64,000 nt of DNA. Origin: Phocoena phocoena (taxonomy: Eukaryota; Chordata; Mammalia; Artiodactyla; Phocoenidae). The stretch spans positions 169,804,761 to 169,868,760 of the forward strand of contig NC_089220.1 in the NCBI RefSeq assembly GCF_963924675.1, read 5' to 3'. The notes under the pieces were generated by a model. It did not search any database. It saw nothing but the letters and a program-made list of their open reading frames with translations, and was not told where the DNA came from. A program made the position numbers and the translations under genes. Every line of letters starts with the position of its first letter. Within the stretch, counting starts at the first letter, position 1. This document shows positions 43,336 through 56,050 of the stretch, piece by piece.

Positions 43336-45325
43336 GAGGCCCATGACACCCCTTGATTCTTGGATTTAGGGCGACGGGGAGAAATGGAAATGAGTCAGTC
43401 ACGGTTTTTACTGTTTACAATTTCATGCTTGGACATTCTTTTCAGAAGAACTGCCATTTACCTCTGAGTGTCATGGTAGGGGCTAGTAAATGAACTTTTC
43501 CCCATTTGGGGAATGGAAAATCAACATTTAAGGACCTTCCACCCAATGATTCCTTGCCCACCACTGCCCCCCCACCGACCCCCCAAAAGATAATTCAGTA
43601 GTTAAAAGAAATATTTTGTTAAAAGGCATCCAAGTTTTCTTCCCACCACAAGGACCTGCTCGTTGACTTGAAAAGCCTGACTCTTAGCAATGCATGTTTA
43701 TTTCTAAATTAAAACGGTTTCTTACTGATGTGATATTTCAGGACTTGAGTTCCCTAAAGGCAGGCATGAAGCAGCCAAACCGAGAGCCTGAATCACTTAC
43801 TCCTTTGTCTCTGTGGCCGGGAGGGCAGAACATTTCAGAGGTTACAATCTGCCCTCAACAAAGGGCGTTTAGACTCTTGTTTTAGAAATGAGTGACTCAT
43901 CTCTGGGTCATTTTCATGTCTCTATCTCCCCTCGCCCCTCTCCCTTAACCACGAGGAAACTGCAGGCGAAAGGCTCTTCTTTATCTCAATGCACAAAGGA
44001 CACAAATGGTGTGGATCTGGAGACCTGACTTCCTGTTATTAAGGAGGACATCCTACAATTTCACGGAGTGGGATTTCCAAACAAAGCAGAAAGTCAAACG
44101 ATTTCAGAGTTGCTCCCCATCTACAATTAACTAGGTCACAGCTGTAAAGGAAGAGGGAAAAAACATTAAATCACTCCAAGGCAGGAGCTCTTGATATCAT
44201 CCATGGCCGAAAAATAAACACTTCATTTTATTTTTTAAAAGGAAGAGCAATACATCTAACAGAAACATGTACATTTGAGATGTGATAGAAAGTGGAAAAA
44301 AAAAATCTGATCGGACAATAGGCCAGGGCTGGTGTCTCAGGCCTAATTATTTTATTTAATATTTGTACAAAACTGAGAGGGAAATGGAAATGATCTCCTT
44401 CATATATATGAACCATGATCTGCCCTTAATCTTTGCAGAGGACTTCTCAGGATTACGTATAACCCATAAAGATTCCCATTCGGTCATGCAAGGGTTAAAG
44501 ACTTTTGAAGCCCCAGAATTGTTTCAGGTCTGTTGGACTTCCAAATTTGGCAAATGTAAAATTCTCATAGTGGACTCTCTGACCTTGATTGGACATCAAG
44601 GCAGGAGGGGCTATTTCAGAGTGGATTAGATATTTAAGAACCCACAGTATCCCAGGAAGGAATACTTTTCAGAAAGGAACATCTCAATGTGCTGTGTCCC
44701 TTTCTTTGGCTCTTACGGCCCCCTGGCACCACGCGGATTTCATTGCTCATTGAGTGGGCCAGATGGGTGTGAATGTCACTAACCCACTGACCAAAGATAG
44801 CTCCCTTCTTTCCTGCATCTCAGTATGAGAAAATCTATTCCAAGAAGCCCGTCTAAAATATGGTTCCTCATTCACAGATACAGGTATTACACACACCCAC
44901 CAATTCATGGATGTGTTATGGAGTAAAACCTGTGAGAGACCCAGCTGAGGTGTCTACACAAAGCGAAGGGCTTCCCTGATGACATAGTTGAGTCTCTTAC
45001 ACGTTACGTTTCAAAGCAATGTTTCACTTAGAAAATGACTCTATTCAAGAAGGTTCTTTTGTTGGGATTGATTTCCAGTGTAATTCCATCATCAGCAAAT
45101 GGTATAATAGAAAAAAAAATGGGTTAGTGACATTCACACTGATCTTGACCAAACATCTGTATAAAATAGTCATGGTAAAGATGATAGATTGATAGATGGA
45201 TAGACAGACAGACACGGATTGATAGAGGACAGATAGATGACATGTGAAACAAAGATGGGGAAATAAATCTATGTCCATGTACATCAGTTAGGACACGAGG
45301 TACTGAAAATGTCCTCTGTGGACAT
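43336..45325. other. Intergenic, no gene recognised
   Basis: Contains C-rich (43560-43590) and A-rich tracts and a GATA/GACA-type simple repeat at about 45180-45240. No ORF above 90 codons. Confidence 0.5.
45180..45240. repeat. Imperfect (GATA/GACA)n microsatellite
   Basis: Units such as GATAGATTGATAGATGGATA and GACAGACAGACA are interspersed. Confidence 0.75.
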
Positions 45326-45329
45326 GTTA

Positions 45330-45475
45330 GTGCATCCACACTGTTTGGGAACCTATTAGAAATGCAGGTTCCCAGACCCTAACCCCAGAGATGCTGAATC
45401 AGAATCTGTCTTTGACAAGATCCCCAGATGGTCCCTTTGTCCACTGAGGTTGAAGCAGTGCTGCTTTAGAGCAGA
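45330..45475 (+). mobile_element. MER5-like fragment
   Basis: GAAATGCAGGTTCCCAGACC, CTAACCCCAGAGATGCTGAA, TCAGAATCTGTCTTTGAC and TTGAAGCAGTGCTGC follow the MER5 consensus order. Confidence 0.65.
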
Positions 45476-45905
45476 ACAGCCTAGAAGAGTGATCTTCTAT
45501 AACTGGAAATCTTTGCCCAAATGAAACTCTGGGTGGAAACACAAACATCTTAGAAGCGGAATTCCTCTGGCTGAGTCAGGGGTGAGTTATCTAAGGCTTC
45601 TCGGCCCCCTAGTGGCACCTCCCACCTGCACCAGCAGTTACTTCTACTTCTATGGGGGAAGCAAGGATGCCTGTTTGTATCCTAACACCTACTGTCCCAG
45701 AAGACACAGGCCAGCACTTCCTGAACAACATCTAAGCCCCGGCATATTATGGATACTCAGGCAGTATTAGGTCACTGCTAACAAGTGATTCTGAAGCCAG
45801 ATTATGTGCAGAAGCACCAAAGGACATAGGAAAAATCAAAGAGAGCAGGCTGATAGCATACTTAATACGGGAGAAAGACAAGACAGAGAGAGAAACAAAA
45901 GTGGC
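45476..45905. other. Intergenic, nothing recognised
   Basis: Short ORFs only. Confidence 0.5.
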
Positions 45906-45907
45906 CC

Positions 45908-46072
45908 TATAGCCAGAGCTGCCAGACAAAATATAGGACACCCAGCTGAATTTGAATTTCAGATAAACAACGTGAGACAGACCTACCACTAAAGCACTAT
46001 TTGCTGTTTATCTGAAACTCAAACGTAACTGCGCATCTGTATCCTCATTTGCCGAATCTAGCAACCCTCATT
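45908..46072. mobile_element. Palindromic MITE-like element
   Basis: The left arm (45910-45969) and right arm (46009-46070) are inverted relatives: the left reads AGCTGCCAGACAAAATATAG ... GAATTTCAGATAAACA, and the right reads TGTTTATCTGAAACTC ... GAATCTAGCAACCCTC. Arms of about 55-60 bp surround a ~40-bp middle. This is the layout of an old short DNA transposon. Confidence 0.8.
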
Positions 46073-46139
46073 CCTTCCTCGAGGACACTCTTCTCTGAAG
46101 CTCGGGCCCTCCTTCCAGATTAGACCCCGATCAGATTCC

Positions 46140-46350
46140 CTCCGGAGAGGTCTCTGCCTGGATTCAAACCCCGGACCTGCCAGTGCTGGCGGCTGTGGGA
46201 CCCTGGGCGAATGATTTCATCTCTCTCTGCTCTGTCTCCCTCCTCTGTAAAGTGGGGATGCCTCATGGGACTGTTTGGGGATTAAAGGAGAAAATATCCG
46301 TAAGGCACAAAGTAGGAGCTCATTGAATAAATGTACATTGTTGTCTATCA
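46140..46350 (+). repeat. MIR, forward orientation
   Basis: CTGGATTCAAACCCCGGACC, GGGACCCTGGGCGAATGA, CCTCTGTAAAGTGGGGATG and GAGCTCATTGAATAAATG cover the MIR consensus. Confidence 0.82.
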
Positions 46351-47945
46351 GGGCAAGATCCCGTGGGTTTCAGCAACTTCCTTTCTCTCTGAATTGGCTC
46401 CTGGTCATTTTCTCGAAGACCTGAGATCAATCTGAAGAGGGAAGAGAGGGGAGAAGAGGACATGGTGCCTGAAGAACCGCAGAAGGGGATGCTCTCCTCT
46501 CCTTTCCGAGGGGCCCAGCCTGGTGCGACCATCTAGTCCCTGCATTTCTGCCCCCTCTCTCCCTGGGGGCCGAGTTGGGGGACGTACTAGGGAAGGAGGG
46601 AAGAAAATGTGTCACTTGATATTTGCTCCTTGCCCCCGGCTGACCCCGTTAATTGACTGCAGGATGGAAGGAAGTGCGCTCAGGAGACCTTCCTTTGCCA
46701 GAGCCTCTTGGCCGGATGTCTTAGCCATCAGGGAGCGATATCTTGCTTCCTTGACAGTCAGCTGAGCAGTGGGCATTCTGATAGCCCGGCAAGGTGGACA
46801 AGCCCCAGGACAGTGACACCTTATATTTCAAGGTCAGAAATTCTCAAAAAGCTGCTGAGTACCGGAGCCAGCATTTGGGATGTGTTACTTCTTCCTCTCG
46901 GAGTAAACCTGACCACCGAAGCCTCATCGCCTCCCAGCTTTTGTTTTCATCTTTGTTCCCATGAACGCCAAGATCAGAGACTAGATTCTGGTAATGAACT
47001 GTTCTTAAACATTAAACAAACAAAACAAGAAAGCCAAGGTATCGGGGGTGGGGTGGGGCTCAAGTCCCCCCCACCACCCAACGAGGAGATATTGGAGCCA
47101 GGTTTCACGGTGGATACGGAGCCAGCATCCCTCATGGAAATCAAACAATTCTCCCGAAACTGCGATCTGAATGCTGCGGTTTCCCTGAAACTGTGCTCTG
47201 GGGTTTCCTCCTCTGCTTGGCACTGACCCAGCACCTGCAGCAGCAAAGCTTTCCCAGGAAGCTATTGTTATTTGTGCATCTGATCGTTTACAGCAGAGCA
47301 CGCTGACGGCAAAATTTAGAAAGGAAGAGAAAAAAGCGGAGGGTGAAAAGGACAAAACGGAGGCTTCCAGCATCCTGGTGGGAACTTAAAAGCAGAAACA
47401 CACCTCTCTTTCGGCCCTCAGCACAAGTTAGGACTCTCCAGAAGAACCATCCTCAGGCAGAGCTGCAGCCTGTACGGAAGGTGGGCGTCAGACACGGAGA
47501 TTCAGAATGAGGATGTGCACCTCTGCTCCTCCCCTGGGGATACTGTCTCGAGTGTATTCTCGGATCTTCCCCAGAGCATCCCTCCAGCTGCCACCAAGGA
47601 GCTGCACTAAGTTGCCGAGTGCACACAGCACACAATGGAAGGGCTCTGTTTTTCAGGACCAGACATTCCAAACGAATTCATTTCCTTCTGGGAAAAAGCA
47701 CTGCCTTGTTCGGAGCACGAAGTTCCCAGGGCTCGGCTTACCTGGCAGCGTTTTGGATACACCTGTTGGGATCATTAGCCCTGCCAAGAGAAGGGAAGCA
47801 GTGTGCTTTGTTCTATCTTTACTCCCAGTCGGCTCTCTTCCCACTGTGTCGGTTTCCCTTACAGAATCTAACCCAAACAGAAGAGAAAGTTACAGGACTC
47901 CACGCTGCTTGGCAGGGAGCAAAATAAATGCACATAAATCGACAG
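46351..47945. other. Moderately G+C-rich intergenic stretch, no gene called
   Basis: ORFs of 172 codons (46708-47226) and 186 codons (47507-48067) lack domains. The second runs into the Tigger-like element at 47955, which argues against coding. I cannot exclude an exon, but I see no start, splice or domain evidence. Confidence 0.4.
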
Positions 47946-47951
47946 CAGACC

Positions 47952-48195
47952 CTTTCACAGCACGGGTTGGACTGTGTGGGCCCCCTTATACGTGGACTTC
48001 TTTCAGTAGTCGTATTATAGTACTATACAACCTGTGGATGATGGAATCCACACATGTGGAATCTTAGATGCGGAGGAATTGTGAATAGAAAGGAACCGCA
48101 GATCTGGATGACTAACTATAAATTACACGTGGATTTTCCACTGTGCCAAGAATTGGCTCCCCTCACCCCTGGATTGTTCAAGAGTCAACTGTATA
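47952..48195. mobile_element. Tigger-like (pogo) DNA transposon fragment
   Basis: CACGGGTTGGACTGTGTGGG, CTTATACGTGGACTTCTTTC, CCTGGATTGTTCAAGAGTCA and a final ACTGTATA match a common mammalian Tigger/MER-type non-coding element. Subfamily not assigned. Confidence 0.7.
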
Positions 48196-50729
48196 TATGG
48201 AATAAATATAAGGGTAAACTAGGAAATTAAGGACACTGTAAGATAGAAAAAAAAGAAAAGGACAAAAATGAGTTAAAAGGATAAGATAATGTGAAAAGGC
48301 CGCTAGAACAAGCAAGTTGGGCCCCAACTTTAGCTCTGAGTTTCCTGGCGGCAAAGGTAAAAAAGGTAATAGAGAAGAATCACATATGTCTTATTAGCTC
48401 CAAAAGGAATGAACAGGATGAACTTTATAGAAGGAATACTGAAAAACACAAGGAACATTATTTCTGTCATTTTGAAAAAGCCTCAGAAGCATTTTTACCG
48501 ATGTTTCTTCTGTTGGCTTTCTAAGCACGGTGGTACCTTACCCACAGCCCAGGCTGTGCCCAGACATTGCCCTCGGCTCTGTAAGCGGATCAGAGATTCC
48601 TCCAGACTCTTCCTCCTACCTTTGCTCTGAAGCTACTTCTTCTCCTCTAATTTCTCTGGTCTCCATCGACCATGTCATTCCAGATCTCTCCAGCTGAAGC
48701 CAACTCTTTCGCACTCAGGACCCATTAACCTATCCATGGGGCTTGTTTTAGGGATTCCTGCCACCAGCAAACTCTCATTCCTTGCCTTGGTTTTATATTC
48801 TATAAATCCTGCCCAGCCCACTCCATGGCCCGCCCAAGTCCTAGCTCTCTTGGCCCGAGTTCAGGCCCAGAATGGGGAGCTGCATGATTGAAGGAAAGCA
48901 TCTCAGCCTTCAAGAAGGATGAGTTAAATCTTAACTCAAGAAAAGAATCTCAGCACGCAGCTGAGAACATATGGTCCAGGCATATTGATATTTGATTATT
49001 TAACTTCATAAGAATAAAGTAAAAAGATTGATGTAACGAATAGCTACCATATCGCTTGATCTGCTTCTCTTAGGTGTCAGATGTCCCTAGGAAGGCTTTG
49101 GTTAAGTGCTGGAGGGCAGGCATTTCACAGTGGCCTCCTCCAGCAAGAGGCAGAAATGAAGATATTCTGAGATTAAAACTAAAGAGATACATCTCTGCTG
49201 TGGGTCCAAGTGAGAGCTGCCACTCAGAAGGGACAGTTGAGAAGCATGCCTTGTATCGTCCCCCCATTGGAGCACCACTCCACCTTGACATCCTGGTAAG
49301 ATCAAGAATTCCTGTGGGTAGAGCCAATGCTTTCATCAGAAAAGGAACTGTGAATCCATTCAAGCTCTTGCTCAAGGACTTGGCTGAGACCCCAGAATTC
49401 TCCTCCATCGAGCATGAAAGAGATGATTGAAAATGAAAAAAATTGTAGTTCCGTTGTTACCGGCCAAACACCTGGATCATAAAAGAACCATCATGAGGCT
49501 CTTGTGCAATGTCTGGTTTGGGGTAAGACCACACACTGCTGGTCTGTAAATACGTGTTAGCAGCAAAGTAAACCTCGAGGTGATGGAGCAATTGCTTCAC
49601 TGGATGAAACTGTTTGATACGGTCCACTTTGATACCGGAGAACATTTGCCAAAAGCAAAAGAATGTGCTGACACTTAGATGCCCTTTCAGGTCACAATTA
49701 GATCGTAGGTTCAGTAACTGCTTCAGTGCTGTTCCTCTTCCTGGGTAACAAAGCAAACAGGATGCTGTCTTCCTATTCCCTATAGCTGGAGGACATGCAT
49801 TCAGTTTATTTCAATGTATTTTAAAATTTGCATTTGATCTATCAGAAGAGTTTTCTTTAAAATTCTGATTTAGCAGTAGGATTAGGGTGCCAGCTGGAGG
49901 GCCTGAGGATCTACAACAAGATTCATTTTTGTATCGCGATGTCTCGCTTTTATGATACTCAAGACAGGGAAGAGAGAATACATAGATATTTGGGGTGGAA
50001 TCGTGCTCATTTCATTGTAGGAGTTGAAAACTGGCATCTTGTGGGCCAAATGTAGCCTGTAAACATGCTTTCTTTGGCATGCGGTGTTTTTCTTTAAGCT
50101 TGGATTTGTTGCCAACATATAAAAATTGAGATATTTCATCTCTTTCTCACACACACATATATATATATTTTTTCTTACTTATAAGAAAATTGCGTAAAGA
50201 TGTCCCTTTGAAAAATCAGAAGATCCAGGAACACCAGCCCCAGTTTCCCCGTGGCAAAGCTGAGTAGTAGGTGGTCATTTGCTAAGATATGAGATCTCCA
50301 GTTTGCAAGGTACAGCTTTCCTTCCTAACCTCCATGTATTTGACCTGCTTGACTCCTGTAGTCATCTGAGTTATAATGCCTGTGTAGGGCCCGATTTTAT
50401 AAGGATGACAAGCATGAATAGAGGCAGCCCAGGATTAAGATGAAGGATGAGGTCCTAAGGGTACCACAGGAGATGGATATTAACTCTTGAAAACAGCCAA
50501 TTTCTGATGGGTGAGTCTCGGAAGGAGAAAGAAGAGTGTTGCCCTGCACAGGCCCTATTCTAAGACACGTGATACGTGTTTCTCTCATGCCACCTTAAGG
50601 CCATTTGACTGAAGGAAAAAGGAAGTCACAGAGTCCCGAAGAGACTTTATTTGCTGTTGGGCTCTTCAGAGGGAACCTCAGAACACACGTCCAGGGATTG
50701 TGCTAGAAATAAGAACTACTAAGATGATT
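48196..50729. other. Long intergenic stretch, no gene recognised
   Basis: Plus (49074-49430) and minus (49070-49408) ORFs of similar length overlap with no domains. An A-rich purine tract lies at 48230-48270 and short AT repeats at 50155-50170. Confidence 0.45.
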
Positions 50730-50744
50730 AAGAATGGACTCTGG

Positions 50745-51100
50745 GGCTTCCCTGGTGGCGCAGTGGTTAAGAATCCGCCTGCCAGTGCAGGGGACACGGG
50801 TTGGAGCCCTGGTCCGGGAAGATCCCACGTGCCGCAGAGCAACTAAGCCCGTGTACTACAACTACCGAGCCTGCACTCTAGAGCCCATGAGCCACATCTA
50901 CTGAGCCCGCGTGCCACAACTACTGAAGCCCGCGTGCCTAGAGACCGTGCTCCGCAACAAGAGAAGCCACCGCAATGAGAAGCCCGCGCACCACAACGAA
51001 GAACAGCCTCTTCTCACCGCAATTAGAGAAAGCCCGTGTGTAGCAATAAAGACCCAACGTAGACGAAAATAAATAAATAAAATAAACATTAAAAAAAAAA
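50745..51100 (+). mobile_element. CHR-type SINE, long subfamily
   Basis: The head GGCTTCCCTGGTGGCGCAGTGG has an A box; the B box is weakened (GGTTGGAGCCC). The body has several diverged copies of a ~20-bp motif around CAACTACTGAGCCCGCGTG. It ends in an AATAAATAAATAAAATAAA tail. A perfect 15-bp target duplication AAGAATGGACTCTGG (50730-50744 and 51101-51115) flanks it. Confidence 0.94.
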
Positions 51101-51115
51101 AAGAATGGACTCTGG

Positions 51116-52760
51116 CCAAGCCAAATGCTGCAGGATTTTGGTATTCACCACGCCCCGCCCCCCCGCCCCCAGGTGATGGAATGGGATGGTGTGTGGCCTG
51201 GGGACCCTGGCTCCTGTTCCCTGGGAGAGGCCCTCAGGAGGAGGACAGAGCTGCCATCCGGGGGCCCTGGTGTGAGCATATCATTCTATGCTGCTGATTT
51301 CGAATCAACGAGTACCCTTTGTGTGTTTGCAGAGGAGTTTTTTCTTTCTGTTGCAGCCCCTCTCCCTAAATGCTCTGATGCTTGAAAACCCAAAGCTGGG
51401 ACCCAGCAGCATGGGGGGGGGGGGCTTCCCTTTCCTCATTCTTCCCTTAGGTTGACATTTTAACGAGAAGGATTGTAAAACCTGGCGCCCGCATTGCTGC
51501 CTACATAGATGGACCTGGCTGTGCAACACGGCAGTGCGGGCGAGGAGGAGAAGAGCTTTCTCGGGGCACTGGGCTCTGAGCGCGTCCATACCCAGACACA
51601 CCTGATTCTGCTTGGAAAATGAAATAGCCTAATTCCCCAACATCAGCCTGGAATCGCAGGAGGGACTCACAACACGTCTGCTTTTAAAGCTTCCCTTTCA
51701 CTAGTCCGAATTTGACGTTCCTAAAAGGAAGATGAAAGGGGGCGGGGAGGGGAGCTATGCAAGTGCTGACTGGGTGGATATTCTCAGCTGTCCCAGGTGG
51801 AAACCCTGTGATTGATGGGATCCACATAAAGGGCTATGTTCCCATTACTAAAGGCCGTTACCGTCCTTCAGCCCAACTGGCAGATAAGACCAAGATTTTC
51901 TTCTGTAAGAAACACCACGAAAACCCAGTGATTCAGAACCTGATGTCAAAGACGTGATTTCTTGCAGTTCGATCCAAATCCATTTGCTTTTACAGACTAG
52001 GTCTAAACCCCAACATTCAGGGTTCAAATCAGGACCTGCTCATTTCAGGCATTTGGTAGCTGGCTCAGCCCTAAATTATACTTTCTAAATCTATTCTGGG
52101 ACTCGGGTGGGTTATGAAGCTCTGACACATGATAGCAGCAACCCATTTTTAAAATATTTTCAGAAGCGAAACAGAACAAAACAAAGCAAAAGAAAAGAGG
52201 TTTTCTTCAGAGAGATCTCAGGAAAGCTAAGGCGGAGCGGTGGGGTACTGGCTTTTGACGCAGGTGATCAACGTAAGATGTTGAAGTGTGTCTTTCATCT
52301 TCTCTCTTGCCTTTTTTTTTCCGCTGGACTAGCTCTAAGGGTCTGATTGCAGTTTTATTTTTCTGACACAGTGGTTTAAGTTGAGGGGGGCTGTTTAAAA
52401 CAGGAGCACTGAGTTTCTAGGATGCTCTAGGGAAGAAGATTTGCTACTGGCCTTGGTTGTCATAACTTTCACCCATTATTCCTTATCCTGGTGTCTACTT
52501 GCTCATTCCAGGACTGACCTCAGGTTGAGTAAGAATCGTCCTGAGAGTTTCTTCCTTTTCCTGTCTCCATTATTTCCCCCTCCCTATGCTGTGCTCTTTC
52601 CTCTACCTCACTGGTGCCTTTTTTTTTTTCTTTTCTGGAAAGCTATACTTCCGGTACCATTCTCAAATTTTAGTCCATGTTATAATCCTCAGAGGTTCAG
52701 ATTCAGTATGTCTGGGGAGAGACTGTGCATCTATGGGTTTAGCGAACACACGGGTGATTC
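51116..52760. other. Intergenic, no gene recognised
   Basis: C- and G-runs at 51150-51175 and 51413-51423. A 66-codon ORF at 51757-51957 reads smoothly but matches nothing I know. T-runs near 52310 and 52619. Confidence 0.45.
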
Positions 52761-52761
52761 T

Positions 52762-52845
52762 TTTCATTTTTTTAACGTCTTTATTGGAGTATAATTGCTT
52801 TACAATGGTGTGTTAGTTTCCGCTTTATGACAAAGTGATCCCGGG
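52762..52845 (-). mobile_element. Short L1 3' end, minus strand
   Basis: AACGTCTTTATTGGAGTATA, ATTGCTTTACAATGGTGTGT and TAGTTTCCGCTTTATGAC are the reverse complement of the L1 ending type at 26130-26185. Only the last ~80 bases are present. Confidence 0.85.
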
Positions 52846-53305
52846 TGATTCTGACGCACGCAGCTTGCACACAAGCTCTTTCATAACACAGCAATCAGAT
52901 GATTTCTTAGTCCTTATCGCACTTGGTTATCAGCAGCACTGGACAGTCCAACATTCCCTTCTGAGAATTTCTCTTCAATTCTCTTTGCACCTCACTGGAT
53001 GCACTTATTTGTCTTTCTTTGCTGGTTCCTCCTCCTGGAAATGATCTCTAAACTTGGGTCCAGTCCTGTGATATTTCTTTGTGCCACCAGCCGGGTAACA
53101 TCACCTAGTCTTGTGGCTATTAGCACTATCCTCCAAGGGTATACCAGAAAATGTTCAACCACTGACTCCCCAGAAAAAAAAAAGCCCTGATTTGTAATGT
53201 TTGCCAGTTTCCACGGTGAAAATTCTCCCATCACTGCGCATTTCAACCTGCCCACATGTGGTCACTGCATGTGGCGTTAGGAAGAGATGTACACAGTCAG
53301 CTCTT
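52846..53305. other. Intergenic, nothing recognised
   Basis: Short ORFs only. Confidence 0.5.
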
Positions 53306-53309
53306 CAGA

Positions 53310-54422
53310 GCCTGGGATAAGTCAGCTCTGTCATCCCCCTGATTACCATCCACATTTATATCTCCAGTCCAGACTCTTGCCTAAACACCAAACGTGTTTT
53401 TAACATCCTCCGTTTGCGTTTTTAACTATCATCTCCAGTTTAACACATCCAAGTAGAACCCCTCATCTCCCCGGCCCTGCAGTCATCACCCCAAGTTGGT
53501 CCTGCAGTGCTCCCCATCTCAGCGGCAACTCCACTCTCCAGCAGCTCAGGATGGGGATTCCTCTTCTTGGTTCCTCTTTGCCTATCACCCAACCCATCAG
53601 CCAATCCTGTCAGTTCTACACTGTAGACAAATCCAGGATCCATTCATTTCTCACCACCTCCAGAGTTAGCATTTCTCATCAGGATTCTTGCACTCATGAC
53701 CTAATGAGTCGCCTGCTTCCATGCCTGGTTGCCTATCAGCCTAGCAGCTGCAGGGACTCCTTTAAAACATGTCAGCTGAGGTCATCCTTCTCTCCTCAAA
53801 CCACTCATCTCCTTCTGTCCTGCTCAGAGTAAAACCCCGAAGTCCTTATCATGGCCCGAGCAGCCCTCTGTCACACGGGCCCCTAACACTTCCCTGTCCG
53901 CTGCTCCTCGCCACTTACCCCCGGCCCGCCCCCCTTTACTCCTCAGATCCATCAAGTGTGCTGTTGCCTCACAACTGTGTATGTGAAGCGTCCTCTGCCC
54001 GGCGAGTTCTCTCCCCAGATGGCTGCATACGCCCTGCTCCCTTTTACTTCTTCAAGCCTCACCTCCGATACCACTTTAACAGAGAGCCACATCGTAGAAA
54101 ATGCAGCACACCCTCCTCTCCTCCCTCCTTATCCTGCTGTGTATTTCCCTAAAGGCCTTAGCACCAATTACAGTCATCCCTGGGTATCTGTGGGGGATTA
54201 GTTTCAAGACCCTCGCAGAGACCCAGATCCATGGATGCTCAAGTCTCCTATATAAAATGGCACGGTACATAGTACTTCAGCCTTCTGTATCTGCGGGTTC
54301 CACACCAGCGTAAAAGGGAGGTCCACCGCAGCATGAAAGCAGAGATTTTGTTACAGCCCCTGGACCTACAACACTGCCTGGCATGTAGTAGGTATTAAAT
54401 AAAAATCTGTAGAATTAAAAAA
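53310..54422 (+). repeat. Long L2-like segment
   Basis: CCCCATCTCAGCGGCAAC, CTGTAGACAAATCCAGGATC, GTCATCCTTCTCTCCTCAAA, CAGAGTAAAACCCCGAAGTC, CTTATCATGGCCCGAGCAG and the final CTGCCTGGCATGTAGTAGG follow the L2 3' kilobase. A Tigger-like element interrupts at 54169. ORFs of 93-127 codons here come from the repeat. Confidence 0.75.
54169..54312. mobile_element. Tigger/MER2-like DNA transposon inside L2
   Basis: TACAGTCATCCCTGGGTATC, GGGGGATTAGTTTCAAGACC, CATGGATGCTCAAGTCTCC, TATATAAAATGGCACGGTAC and GTATCTGCGGGTTCC match a well-known pogo-type non-coding element. Confidence 0.78.
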
Positions 54423-55870
54423 TAGAGTGCTGGGTCCTAGATATTAGAGTCTCTGGGGTATTTATTTTCTGAGACTGATTTTTTTTAATTGAAGTTGAAC
54501 CATGTTTTCCAGAAATGATTAATATACTTTTAAAAGCCTCATTGGCTTTCCTGATTAATGTTCCAATAGAGGGACGGGAAGAACCATTTGGAAGCAACCT
54601 ATCCATGTGGAAATGTGACCTTGGCATGTTTGAGAAAACTCAGCAGGCAGTGGAGGAAAACGACCAGGGGCGTATTTATGGACTATCTTGAAATATACAC
54701 ACAGATTCTGATTGGGAAGGAAAACGGCTGCCCACATACTCAGAAGGGTTAATTGTGTAGTAAGGTCTCAAGAAGTTTTTCTTTCTTTTTCCCACTCTTT
54801 TTAAAATTCTTTTCTCATATAGGTCATTACTGAGTATCGAGTAGAACAAGAAGTTTTTCATGAGCAAGTTCTCTACCAAGAAGACCTACATCCTAGACCG
54901 AGTCACTTTGTTAGAACTGATAACGACACAAGTATTTATCGGCATAAGAAAGGCAGGCACTTTGCAACCCTATTCTTTGCGTGACAATTCTGTTTGACTT
55001 TATGACCATAAAAACATTCTTTCCATTCATCTATTCGCATTCATTCAATAAACGTATGATCACGCTATATATGTGCCAGGCATGGCTCTAGGCTCTGGGA
55101 CTTAGTAGAAAAGCTGATCGAGTCCTTTGAAGCAGTTAGTAATTGAGTGACGAGGAAGGGAAAAGAAAAAAGAATGAAAAATCCACAGATGTGATTCATC
55201 CACTCCCAGATTAGAAGACACAGATCCCCCCACATGGCAGAGTTTCTCCTATACTGCTTCCTACACATAAGATGCTATCGTTCTCAGAGGCGCACTGATA
55301 AATCAGTACAAATAAAAGTGGACTGTTTTCAACTATGTGCTCAGAGAAACTCTTATATCACACAGGTGGATAGCATTCACTCTGCTAGAGCAATTTATAA
55401 GAGATCTGCTTTCAAAATACCTACAGAGAGGGTCCTGCGAATACAGGATTGATTTTATGAACGTGGCTACGAGATGGTGGGTTGAAATACACCCGGAAGG
55501 GGCCTTGTCCCTGCTCCAGTGGAGAAGAACTTCGCTGGATTAGCTGGATTGGGTGTTTCTGATCTCAAATTATCTAAAAGGAAGTCCTGTATGGTACTAG
55601 CCACTATGACTTCAGAAGGCTGTGTTCAACTATCCAGAAAGTGACCTCAAAGTGTTGGACACTTCATAGGATGTCCCAGGTATATGAACACACTTTCAAA
55701 AGATGAAGTTTTTTTTCCTATTGAGAATGACACTCTTGACTAAAAATCCAGCACAACTGACTCCTTTATTTCCTTTTTATGTGATGACACCGGAAAGCAC
55801 AGGAACTAGCTAATTTCTTTAAGCTAGCATCTTGCCCAGACAATCCATCTTGGCAATAATCTCCCCTTGG
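54423..55870. other. Intergenic, no gene recognised
   Basis: No ORF above 75 codons. CATTCAATAAACGTATGATC (55034-55060) and TATGTGCCAGGCATGGCTCT (55069-55092) are likely an old L2 or MIR remnant. Confidence 0.45.
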
Positions 55871-55872
55871 GG

Positions 55873-56050
55873 CAGTGGTTGTCAATGTGGCCACACAGTA
55901 GAATCAGTGGGCGCTTAACTACTGATGATGCCTGGGTCCCTTCTCCAGAGATGCTGACATTCATTGGTTTGGGTACAGCTTGGGTGTTGGGATTTTTAAA
56001 GCTTCCCAGGTGCTTCCAGAGTGAAGCCAAGGTTGAGAAGCACTGCTGTA
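55873..56050 (+). mobile_element. MER5-like element
   Basis: CAGTGGTTGTCAATGTGGCC, GTAGAATCAGTGGGCGCTTA, TCTCCAGAGATGCTGACATT, TTCCCAGGTGCTTCCAGAGT and GAGAAGCACTGCTG give near-complete ends. Confidence 0.78.

Noticed and set aside
44968..44997. GGGCTTCCCTGATGACATAG, similar to a SINE head
   Set aside because: Only about 30 bases resemble the head, with no body, tail or target duplication; could be chance.
47507..48067. 186-codon ORF
   Set aside because: Its end lies inside a Tigger-like transposon and no domain is visible.
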